Of a stretch of 64,000 bases of DNA, positions 1 to 9,839 are shown in pieces (positions within the stretch are counted from its first letter, which is position 1; every line of letters starts with the position of its first letter). The stretch is from contig CAJNOJ010000131.1 in assembly GCA_905250025.1 (NCBI GenBank), positions 62,001-126,000 of the forward strand, read 5' to 3'. The notes under the pieces were generated by a model. It worked only from the letters and a program-made list of their open reading frames with translations, did no database searches and was not told the DNA's origin. A program made the position numbers and the translations under genes. The stretch comes from Adineta ricciae. Its lineage: Eukaryota > Rotifera > Eurotatoria > Adinetida > Adinetidae.

Positions 1-1265
1 AATGATTGCGGATTGTCAGTTGTATGCGACGAACGAATTAACGAGATATCTTCGGAGATCGAATCACATAAATGTCGGCGTTTCCAAATACGCTTTCCCC
101 GTGGGTATTGATCTAAACATTGACCAAACCAATATAAAATAGATAAACAATGATCATTTGTTGAACATAAAGATGAGAAAAAACGGTTTTCTTTTAGTAA
201 TTCATAATCATCAACATGTTCAAATTGACCAATCGATGGATTTTATTTATAAAGACACTGACTTTCCAAAAGAAGAAACACATTCCAATAGTTTGAATAG
301 CACATATTAACTAACGATGTTGGAAGATAAATACACATGATCTGTTGACAATTACTATTGAACAAACGAATGAAAGAATAAGGATGTTCATCATAGTTGA
401 GAAAAAAACGATTCAGACGAAGTTAATAATGGAACAAAACAATGTTCGGTTGAATACCGTTTTGCGAAACGTAATGATGACGTCATTTGAAGCTTTATCG
501 AACATAGTTTCGTTTCGTTTGAAAAAGCCATTTGACTATGTATTTCAGAAACAAGAGAGAATTACTAGTGAGAAACGTGTTTATACGAAAGAAAGAACAG
601 ACTTACTAGAGAAAAATAGAAATCGTGTAATAGGGAGCGAAATTAATATTCTACGTTATGAAGCAATATTCTTTTTGTGAAACTTGTCAACATTTGTGAC
701 GAGTCACTCAATATGAAGCTAGCGGTTAAATTATTTCTTCTGGCCTGAACAATATTTACACAGGTATCAGAACGTGTGCAATTCGAGTCCCACGAATATC
801 ACTCATCCCTTCCTTTTTCTGTCGTTTTCTTTCAAGCAAAATTCATTTAATCATAAAGAATTTATTTTCAATAAGCACACGTGAGTTAACGATCTCTACT
901 TTTGACAAATTGAATGTGAATGATTGTAATCGAGTACCAGTAAGCGTGAGCTTCAATTCTTTTCTTCTTCTTTCACATATACTTCTCACGATTGATGTAT
1001 AGTGACGTCTTTATGAGCAACTTTTTGATATCTCGATAATTCTTATCGTTACGTGTTGCTTGTGTTATTCGATTATCTGATATGTTTAATGTTTTTTGTA
1101 TGTTTATTTTCAGATGTTTTATTTTGAATCAAGTGAAAACATATCAAACTAGCTTGCTTTTTTTATCATTACATTCGATTGGTTTTAAACTTGGTACCAA
1201 TTCAGTCACAGCTAGCGCAACAAAATCCAGATCAACATCGAATCGCTTCGCAGAAAGAATAAATA
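1..1265. other. Gene-poor left edge
   Basis: I see no convincing coding sequence here. The only longer open frame (about 345-680, plus) starts on TTG, has no recognisable motif and no splice context. A degenerate tRNA-like stretch (A-box-like near 718-730, B-box-like near 778-791) is present but does not fold into a complete tRNA. Confidence 0.5.
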
Positions 1266-1796
1266 TCATTTTACTGCTTCCCTCATTAGTAAGATGAATT
1301 TTAACATTGTATTCGTCTTCAAAGCGTTTGATGTTAGCATCACAACCGATAACTTTCTAAATTTCATTGAAGTTGATGTAAAACCGTTTGTAAGGAAAAG
1401 AAAGAATACTACATCGTAGCGTGTTGTTGTTCCAATCGAAATCAGGTTTAAACTGAAGCAATCATCGGCGGGCCGGCAAAAAAATTTCAGGGGGGCAATT
1501 GCCCCCTCCCTCTGGCCCGCCGATGGAAGCACTGGTCCATATCTTTTTATACGATCATTGTTATCTGTACTAGATGACACTGACACGGTATCGAAATATT
1601 CCAAATCAAGTCGCTCAACTAATGATGTTGTGAGAGCTAACTCACAACACCCTGTATGAACTGTGATCATCGTGTAAATGTTGTGTACATCTGTGGCGCC
1701 TGTTAATTCACGGTTTCTTTTTTCGATATCTGATTCTTTGAACAAAGTAACATTCATTCCTAACCAGTGTTCGATTTTGGTTTGATTACTTGCCAT
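1266..1796 (-). pseudogene. Decayed clan-AA aspartic-protease-like fragment
   Basis: A 176-codon open frame contains a stretch (HTGCCELALTTSLVERLDLE, then a YGPVL segment) that resembles the core of retropepsin-like clan AA aspartic proteases. The position expected to carry the catalytic Asp of DTG reads HTG, so activity is doubtful. A 63-bp palindromic GC-rich element (1463-1525) interrupts the frame just after the recognisable part. No flanking integrase or reverse transcriptase was seen. The resemblance is by motif only; the frame could be fortuitous beyond the first 90 residues. Confidence 0.3.
1463..1525. mobile_element. 63-bp MITE-like foldback element
   Basis: Perfect 12-bp inverted termini (1463-1474 CATCGGCGGGCC and its reverse complement at 1514-1525) enclose a second perfect 16-bp palindrome (1491-1506, GGGGGCAATTGCCCCC). 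The element is very GC-rich in an AT-rich setting. Directly outside the termini are 8-bp near-identical repeats, GAAGCAAT (1455-1462) and GAAGCACT (1526-1533), which look like a target-site duplication with one change. Eight-bp duplications are typical of hAT-type transposons, but the family is an inference. It carries no coding capacity. Confidence 0.6.
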
Positions 1797-2408
1797 AATC
1801 CATGAATGAAAATCAAAGTACGTATTGGAATTGTATATGAGAATAATCCGTTAGTTTTCCGTCAACCTAGAACTGGAAATCTCATTGATAACAAATAGCT
1901 AATCTTTCTATGTATCAAGTAATACTCATTGCTTTATTTATTCACTTCGGTCGTCTTGGTATATTCCTCTGTTAAGAGCGCTCACTAACTTAGGTCATAT
2001 CGTACGTCTATCGATGAAGATAATTCTCCGATTGTTTGTCTTCCTCTTTCGATGAGTGAGCTTTTACTTTCTACAAGAACTCTTGTTGAATAATTTAAAT
2101 GATATTTGATATGAAAAAAAAGAATTTTATTCTGTTTAAGATAAATCGTTCGATTCATAGTCCTTCAATGATAGACGTTAGAACAAATATATCGTTATCC
2201 TCATAATCGTCTTCTATGTTCAGGTTTTGTCAAATCTCGTTCAAGTTGATACTGAGCTGTTTTCTATTCAATAAAGTCTGCTTTCTGTACAAAGAATAAG
2301 AAGAACCGTGCGTACTTTGTATTTCGTTTGGAAGGAGATTATCTATGTACCGTATGTGTGTGTTTCGATGACTAAACATAAATACATATATAAACGTCTT
2401 TCTTTTCT
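1797..2408. other. Non-coding spacer between two protease-like fragments
   Basis: About 600 bases without a supported gene. It ends in a pyrimidine-rich tract with CAG (2402-2413) that looks like a splice acceptor ahead of the next protease-like fragment. Confidence 0.4.
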
Positions 2409-2413
2409 TTCAG

Positions 2414-2892
2414 ATTTATTGGTCACGTCGACGGAAAGAAGTGACTAAATGCAATCGATCGATTTCACTTTAGTTATGAGTAATGGATGTGAGCATGTTC
2501 TCTCCACTATGCGTGCAATGGACGAAACCGAAGTTCATCGTGTTATATTAACAAATATGTCTTAATCAATGATGCAATGCGACAACGACTTGCTCTAGGC
2601 TTGAGGGAAACATTACCACCACACAGTTTTAATACGTCTATGAACGATATTGTTCCTCCTGATCGTTTTTATTCAACATGTCAAGATTTTTTTATCTCGT
2701 AATATTTATGATCATAGTAATTTATCGGTTGCAACTCCTGTATTGATTCCTGATTTGCCTGTTGATTTTGTATTAGGTACAGACTTGTTCAGGAAGCTCG
2801 GTCTTGTGTGGAATTCACGTTTAAACCGTTGGTTAACTCCTAGAGAACAGCAGGAAGAAAGATTAAGAGAAGCTAATCGAAATCTTCTGTAA
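2414..2892 (+). pseudogene. Frameshifted retropepsin-like fragment
   Basis: After an acceptor-like tract (TTTCTTTCAG ending at 2413) the sequence has two overlapping frames that look like pieces of one protein. One is around 2568-2700, with a segment ending in an early stop. The other is the open frame ending at 2892, with the strand pattern FVLGTDLFRKLGLVW near 2773-2815. A [VIL]LGxDxLxxxGL pattern is the usual C-terminal motif of retroviral-type aspartic proteases. The recognisable halves lie in different frames, so the copy looks broken. It lies close to the protease-like fragment on the other strand, suggesting remnants of retroelement or retropepsin-like sequence. Family assignment is tentative. 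Confidence 0.35.
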
Positions 2893-3311
2893 GAAGGCTA
2901 GAACAAAATATTCAGCAAAAAACTCATTCGTTCATTTTTCATCAGAAAGATGTCTATCTGAAAAAGTATCCGATATTCCAACATGTGTTTAGTTGATTTG
3001 CTCTTCTTTTGTCATCATTGCTTGTCCGAAAAACTAATTTCGATCGTTGTGTTTCTAAATAAAAATGTTTCGTGTTCTTGCAACTAATCGACTGTTATCT
3101 TTTTCAATGTAAAAATTTTTTGTACCTTTTTGTTTTGTCTGTCTCGTGCTTGTTGAATGTGGAGTTTAATTTCAAATATTAATCAAATCATAAAAAATAC
3201 CCGAAAGTCATTCGATATAGTCGATGGGTTTTCAAGTCTTTAACAATTTTTAGCTAAAGCCGATCTGCCCACTACAATTTCTTCTATAAGGAGATTAAAG
3301 AAACAAGACAA
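2893..3311. other. Intergenic spacer 3' of innexin
   Basis: AT-rich spacer with no supported gene. At its right edge the minus-strand AATAAA (3317-3312) overlaps the innexin stop codon by two bases and could serve as a polyadenylation signal, though the sites usually lie further downstream. Confidence 0.4.
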
Positions 3312-3315
3312 TTTA

Positions 3316-4647
3316 TTAACAAATCCACGAACAAAGGTTTGATCGTTTAGTATTAGCGTCCTTTCTCGTATCTATATCATCATATATACTAATTGTTCTT
3401 GCTGTTTCATTAATATATCTAGGAAGAAATCGTTCGATATAGAGTCGTTGAATGACTTCTGTTGCCACGTAATCTGAACTGTTTTCTTTGATTAATGATA
3501 GAATGAAGTATCCGTCCGATTCGAGATAATCGTTGACGAATGCTCGAATCTTCGCTTGATTTTTCATATCACGTACAAGTGATTGTTTTTTTGTTTGAAG
3601 TCGTTTTCGAATAAAATCAAGACGATGTCGTACGGTAACCGCCTTTAACCAAACGAAAAAGTCACAGATATTCAATGCGATGACCACCACATACCAAAAG
3701 TACAACAGAGTAAACATCTGTTGATTGAATAAGTTCAACGGAAGAACACAAGGTACGGTGTAGTCATGAGATAATTTAGGATGACCGTATTCCCGTATGG
3801 TAAAATCACATAAAGTTGTTTTTGGAAATAAACGCGACTCAGTATCCCAATGGATACCTCGAAAAAAACGATCTATAACTTGTATCCCATAGAATGCAAA
3901 ATTTGAGCCCAGCATTAATCCTAATAGATAGATTTGAAACAATGATACGCCTATGTACATCAGTTTGGTTGTCAAATATAGAACAACAAGATAATTTCCC
4001 AGATATTTGCCTGTTAAACACCAGCCACTTGAAAAGCATCGTTGCAAGACATTCAGGTGCGCACGTGAGTCATGCTGCCGTCGATGATCATTGCAATATT
4101 GATCAATCGTATCAATAATATGATTCATGCATGTTTGACGATGCGCTGAATCCGTGCTTGGTTGTTTATAGTCATAGGACAATTCGACTAAATCGCCAAC
4201 TTGTATGCCACTTTTTAATCCCAATGTGTTCCATGATATTCGTGGGATGTAGAAAAGAAAAGCTTTCACTAATAGAAAGAACGGGATCCATTGGTAATAC
4301 AATATTTCATTTTCTTTCTTAAGATTAGATGATTTCGGTATTTTATCCGTATGTTCAACAAAGTACGTATTTTGAACGAAACATATTGATCGAACGTATT
4401 CGTCGTAATTGGGTGTAAAGAATGCAGGTATCTTCAAAAACGAACAGAGAATCGTACTGAATAAGGAGATAAAACAACTTACCCAACATTTAATTTGATC
4501 AGTATGAAGACGATTCATATTAAGAATGGCAAATCCAACTAAAATCGTTACTGTATATCGATAATTCAGTCGATCGGATATAACATCATCGTTTCGTTTG
4601 CCTGTCATCATGGTCGACGCTCGACCCATAAGAGAATGGAAATCCAT
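3316..4647 (-). CDS. Innexin (gap-junction channel subunit)
   Basis: Innexins form gap junctions and hemichannels in the plasma membrane of protostomes. The model is two exons, 4647-4483 and 4431-3316, giving 426 aa. The 51-nt intron 4482-4432 (GTAAGT...GAAG) is open in frame, but splicing it joins KCW to IPAFF, as expected for the family CWxP-type motif. Four hydrophobic segments are visible: residues about 31-45, about 103-117, and two in the second half around the FYGIQVIDRFF and LYFWYVVVIAL regions. Hallmarks are YYQW (about residues 100-103), paired cysteines in both extracellular loops (KCW and ICFV; TLCDF and VPCVLP) and the LPLNLFN stretch before TM4. The long C-terminal tail is cytoplasmic. 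Start is the first ATG of the frame. Paralogue identity cannot be assigned. Confidence 0.93.
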   Translation of the reverse strand: MDFHSLMGRASTMMTGKRNDDVISDRLNYRYTVTILVGFAILNMNRLHTDQIKCWVSCFISLFSTILCSFLKIPAFFTPNYDEYVRSICFVQNTYFVEHTDKIPKSSNLKKENEILYYQWIPFFLLVKAFLFYIPRISWNTLGLKSGIQVGDLVELSYDYKQPSTDSAHRQTCMNHIIDTIDQYCNDHRRQHDSRAHLNVLQRCFSSGWCLTGKYLGNYLVVLYLTTKLMYIGVSLFQIYLLGLMLGSNFAFYGIQVIDRFFRGIHWDTESRLFPKTTLCDFTIREYGHPKLSHDYTVPCVLPLNLFNQQMFTLLYFWYVVVIALNICDFFVWLKAVTVRHRLDFIRKRLQTKKQSLVRDMKNQAKIRAFVNDYLESDGYFILSLIKENSSDYVATEVIQRLYIERFLPRYINETARTISIYDDIDTRKDANTKRSNLCSWIC

Positions 4648-5397
4648 TTTTCAAATTTCAAATCAAAACACCGAATAGCACAACAGACGTTATACCATGT
4701 ATATGTATCCGACGATGTGTATTAGAATGCAGTCAACTAGTAGTAACTTGCCTTCTGTACTGATCAATCATGGTATGTAAGTAATCAACGATTGTCTATA
4801 GCGAAGAAATCATGCTTGTTTATATGTTTCATCTCAGAGGAGAAGACATGAATTACTTTTTTTTCTTCTCTGCGTATACTTGTGGGATGATATAATGAAG
4901 AAAAGAGAGTGGCAAATATAACAAATCTTCTCGATGTATATGGAAGGAGAATGAAGCTTAATGCTCCTATCTGTCATGTAACTAATCTAGAATGATATAT
5001 AGCAATAGATTATCTCTCGCTTCTTCGTTTCTCGCTGTCTTTCGTTCCAATCTAACAGACGGAAATAAATATCACAACTTATTTGCTCGTTACTGTTACA
5101 TTCTCATAGACGGACACGACAATTATGCAAAGGCAAGTGTATAGATATGTATACCATCTGTTAGTTATCAATGATATTTAAGAAACATATTATTGGATGA
5201 GAAGGCATATCTTCGCGTCGATCCATTAGAAACAATAGTTCATATGATCAGATCTATTTATTACATTAAAATTAGAGTTATTCATTCTCGTATGCTGAAC
5301 ACAAAGAGAAACACACTTTTAGTTTTGAAATTAATACAAGAATAAGGTCACAACATAGAACCAAAACGCACAGTGAGTAGAGAAAGAGAGAGAGAGC
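4648..5397. other. Spacer with left boundary of the 5-kb duplication
   Basis: No gene is supported. The left edge of the duplicated unit lies at about 4823. The shared sequence TTTATATGT occurs both here (about 4819-4827) and at the right edge of the second copy (about 14817-14824). The stretch nearest 5398 is the 3' UTR side of the IGSF9-like gene copy A. Confidence 0.6.
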
Positions 5398-8300
5398 TCA
5401 AGTACGCCGTTTCAATGAACTAGAATCAAATGTTATAAGAACAGGACTAGGTTGAACTGTACGTGAATAATGAGAAACAGATAAGGTTGGCTCAAAGCTG
5501 TATCGATTTGCTACATCGAGTTCATTCATTTCTGGAACAGCTTCAAGGGGTACACGCGAAGCATTTTTGCGAGTATCGGAATCGGCATATGGTATAGGCG
5601 AAATGTTTCCAGATGAAGTTGACTCAGCAAACGATGTCGTTTTGTTTTCATCAATCGCTGTAAATGTCAAAGTCGATGAAACAATTGCGTGCGGATTGTC
5701 CATCGGCTGAGAACAACGTGTTAATTGTGGTGTAGCAATTGGATTAGAAATGACGGAATCACGACAGCGTGGAACAGTTGTTACTTTGGCTAGAGATATT
5801 GTTGAATCAGTGTAAGTATCTTGTGGAGATGGCGGTCGAAGACATGCTGCATTAGCTTGAGGTAAAATTCGATTTTGAGGATTGTATAAGGGTGTCGTTG
5901 CTAGATCATTTGTTTTCAAAAGATTTGCATGGTATCGATCGACTTTCATATGGGAACAATCACCCAATCTAAATAATACATATTAAAATACAAATAATAT
6001 CTCTTCTTCTTATTCAACAAACTTATATCGAGTTGAAGGAAAACACCACCACTTCCATTTATTATCTGGAAAGACAAAGAAAATTGAAGACAATTTTGTT
6101 ATTCTAACCGATCATCTTACCACATTCAATGTCTGTACAGTATGTTCGTCGATAATGATAGTATTTAAATATACAGAATACGCATATACACATTGATCCG
6201 ATGGTTAGTAGAATCAGAATACAAAGAGATACAATCAAGACTCTGCTTGATCCACTATAAGCAAGAATCGAATTGAATTCTAAAGTCAAACAATCCTTTC
6301 ATATCAGTCAAATGAAAAGAAAAGCCAAACACGTACGTATGTCAATCTGTGATCGAACAGGAAGACTATATGTTCCCGTATCTGAATAGGAGAAAACTTC
6401 GACAAGATATTTCGTTTGTTTAATATCTTTGATCATGTATGAATTTGTAGGGTAATCAACGACGATAAACCGTTGAGATTGTTGGTTGTTGAAGAGAATA
6501 GTAGAACGCCATTGTATGACATAAGAAACAATGTTGGTTGATGAGGGGTGATTCCATGTAATGTAAAGATTTGATCTTGATTGAGATAAATGAAGATTTG
6601 TTGGTGATGCTGGTCGAGAGAGATTTGGCATTTGTGACTTATGTAAATAATCGACGGAAATATTTTCAGTATTGTTCAATTCAATTGTTCGAATAGGAGT
6701 GAATGTGCCTAGACCTAACTGATTCTCTGCAACGATTGTGATTTCATACGTTTGTTGCAATTTCAAATCGAATAATATAAATTCCGTTGCATTCGTAGGT
6801 AACACGCGCACTTGATGCCAATCTCGTTTTTTCGCATGTAATAATCGATACCAAATGATAAAATGTTGAGCTTGTCCACCATCGTAACCTGCCTCCCAAG
6901 ATAAAATAAGATTAGGTCCAAATTGTTTATATTCAACATGATGAGGTGCTTGGGGCGTTGTATCTAAACGATTATATTACAGAACTAAAGCAATCTTCTC
7001 TATAAATCGATACTTACTTTCGACTATGATCAATGTAGTAATATTCGTAGTTGTATGTTCATTGCTTGCTTGACACACATATATTCCATGATCAGTTTTG
7101 TCGATCGAATCCAATGTTAAATTGCCATTAGTATCTCTCAGATCAAGTGTGTCCTAATAATATCGATCATGATTTCTTGTACGGTAAAAATGAAAGTTCA
7201 AACTGACTTTAAACCATTTGATCATTGGTTGCGGATTTCCGAAAGCGACACATGGTATTATCAGTTGGTCACGTTCATGAACACGATAGATCGATTTCGG
7301 TTTTAGAAGAAATTTAATTGGTTCTAAAAAGTATCTCATCCAGTTACATAGTCGTCGTGATATAAATCTCAAATCAAACCTCTAGTTTCGACATAGAATG
7401 GTAGACTGTCCCGTCCAAATCCTTCTGAATTTTGCGCTCGACAAAAGTATTTCCCATCGTTCGTACTTTCAACTGATTTAATCACCAAACTGTAGTCGGA
7501 ATTGATCGAATAGGTGCCAATTGATCGTGATTCGATACGTATCGATTTATCATTTCGATACCAAGCTACCGACTGAATCGGTGGATATGCATCCAGTAAA
7601 CACGGACATATTCCAACAGAACCACGAATCAACGTTAAATTTCCCACTTGACGACTACGCGATGGCATCGGTGGATCTATCAATTAAGTTCACACTAAAC
7701 AGTCAATCATCTCTATAAATAACTTACATGTAACTGTAATAATCGCAGGTTTGCTGCGCACATTGACTAGCTTCGATGCACTGATAATACATACATACGA
7801 TCCATGATCGGAAGGTTCAATTCTTTGAATATTAAGCACACCATCACTATATGTTCGTATCCGATCCTGTGATGCAATTACATCCGATATAGGAAGATCA
7901 TCTTTCAACCTAAGAAACCAAATTATATATCGATCACTTGACAGGTGTTATTATCTAATATTGCAATCTTACCAATGATATTGTAATGGTTCACTACTTT
8001 CGCCCTCACATTTCAAAATCAAACTCTCGTTGATTTTAACTGTTTGGCTTTGAGGAAAACGTCGCCAATAAATTGAACCTATTCGATTTGTAATTAAATA
8101 TCAAGAACGTTCCCCATTCATTTCTCTTACCACGTATAAGAAGTTGAAAATCGTGCTGTACTACTCCCAAACGATTTTCTCCTCGACATCGATAATATCC
8201 AGCCATGCGATCATCAACATTATGCATAGTCAACCTTAATTCGAAAAGAATGTCGATCAAAATTCATATGAAATCACAAAGCATACTGTTGAGCATTGCC

Positions 8301-8957
8301 TGACATTAATTCTTGATCTTCGTTACCATTTTTCTCAAAAATTCGGTACCATGTCACTACTGGAACTGGTACGCCATAGATTTGGCAAATAAAATCCACC
8401 GTTGTATAATGTGGAGCGATTTGTAACGAATTCGATAGATTAACAAAACGTGGTTTTTCTAAAATCGAATCCTCAAAATCAGAACTATTGAAAAACACAC
8501 TTACCATTAACACGAAATGTAATCAGATATTTGTCTTTGATATCAAGTAGACCACGATCAATTAAAATCAAACGACATTCAAACGTGTCATTATCGTTTA
8601 ATTGTACATTAGCAATATTTAATGAACCATTCGATAAAAGACTGTATTTATATCGATAGAAATCATCGATATGCACAGGATAGTCATCAAATTGACTAGC
8701 TATTGGTTGTGTGTAATTATTATCAGAACGATACCATTGAAGGATGGTTGGAAACGTCCATTTAGTTCGATCTATCGGACAAGGAATAATCACATTCACA
8801 TCTCCTATTTCACTATCAATGATAATTGATGATGATGTAATTGAAGAAAGTACACACGCTACAAAATTCAATGTGTAAAACCAAACAACAAACTTTAAAT
8901 AGTCTTACCAAAGTATAAAATTACAAAAACGTTCTTGATTATTTTTAGAATCGACAT
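5398..8957 (-). CDS. Turtle/IGSF9-like Ig-FN3 receptor, copy A
   Basis: Single-pass adhesion/guidance receptor of the immunoglobulin superfamily. Thirteen exons: 8957-8909, 8858-8505, 8458-8287, 8234-8131, 8078-7973, 7909-7728, 7676-7380, 7323-7208, 7153-7018, 6963-6337, 6279-6121, 6065-6023, 5968-5398. They give 971 aa with every phase consistent. Start ATG 8957 yields a signal peptide (MSILKIIKNVFVILYF) split by a 50-nt intron. Five Ig domains follow (about 25-134, 135-226, 227-322, 322-421, 421-505), then two FN3 domains (about 505-714), a TM helix (about 729-753, VLIVSLCILILLTIG) and a tail of about 215 aa rich in Ser/Thr/Pro. Five Ig plus two FN3 plus one TM is the turtle/IGSF9 architecture, and Ig4-Ig5 spacing and the YPP/IPC motifs agree. 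Copy B is equally intact. Assignment to IGSF9 rather than another guidance receptor is fairly secure. Confidence 0.88.
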
Positions 8958-9838
8958 AGAGTAATGACATAATTTAATCAAATGAAAACTTCAATCACAT
9001 TATAATATCTATAAATTTAAAAAAAAGAGAAACGTTTGAATTTCACCTAGTTGATTGATATATCATGATGAAAATGACAAGCGAGTATGTAATGTATATG
9101 TGACGAGAGTACGAGCGGTTTTTTTTGCTAAAATAAAGTTCATCAAGCGAAAGAGGAGAAGAGCATCGAATACATCATATGGGCAGACAAGAAAAGAAAG
9201 TGTTCTCATATAAATTGAAACAAATTCTTTGATAAAAATAGCAGACAACTACTTATACATTCCTTCGATGACATTCAAAAGTGTGTGCTCGACTTCTGTT
9301 CATTCTTTCTTCAACTAACTAACAACAACAATAACATTATTATTCTTTGTCCGAGATACGTATATATATATATATATATACATGAAGAGTTCTCATCTTA
9401 TTATTTCGCTCGTCTCCACTCAGACTTAGAATTGAACATCGTGAAATAAGATGTATTATCGATAGAGAGGAGAAAAAAGAATGACTTTACAACAGATTAT
9501 ATCAAAAGGTTCCGATAGCCTTGGTAGAAGAATAAGATAACGATCTTATTTTCTTGCTGATTAACAATAGCTCGAGCAGAGGTCAACAAAAAAGGAATCA
9601 TCATACGGCGAACATGAACGAGTGTTCTACATCAATCATATATGTTTAGAGTTACACCATCAGGATGATGATGTTCATTGATTCAATAATGTAACTACTT
9701 ACGTCTTCTTTGACAAAGAGAAGAGTAAATTGCGAACTAATTCAGTTTAGAAACGCTACGAGCATCGGCAACATCTACAGATGAAATTGAAAGTAGGTTA
9801 GATGAAGCATACAATTTCTATATATAAATGTGTTTTAT
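8958..9838. promoter_or_regulatory. Upstream region of IGSF9-like copy A
   Basis: 5' flank and probable promoter of copy A. It contains a (TA)n run at about 9360-9379. From 9185 to the N it matches 14167-14820 base for base. Short minus frames here (9063-9248 and its counterpart) are not conserved across an indel and are not considered coding. No specific binding sites were identified. Confidence 0.5.
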
Positions 9839-9839
9839 N
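9839..9839. other. Single N at duplication junction
   Basis: One ambiguous base lies between the end of copy A (…TTTTAT) and the start of copy B (TATGTTTC…). It looks like an assembly join or unresolved base rather than a counted gap. Confidence 0.95.

Larger units (their letters stand above)
4823..9838. repeat. 5-kb duplicated unit, copy A
   Basis: This stretch is repeated collinearly at 9840-14820. Gene body and 3' flank differ by scattered substitutions and small indels (roughly 2-3 percent by eye), while the last 654 bases (9185-9838) appear identical to 14167-14820. A single N (9839) lies exactly at the junction. It may be a true tandem duplication or two alleles placed end to end by an assembler. 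Confidence 0.95.

Noticed and set aside
9063-9248. Small minus-strand ORF shared by both duplicated units (also 14042-14230)
   Set aside because: The frames diverge after an indel and the sequence lies in the promoter side; no evidence of coding constraint.
9360-9379. (TA)n tract considered as a telomeric or origin signal
   Set aside because: A plain TA microsatellite, equal in both copies; no telomere-type repeat or origin structure.
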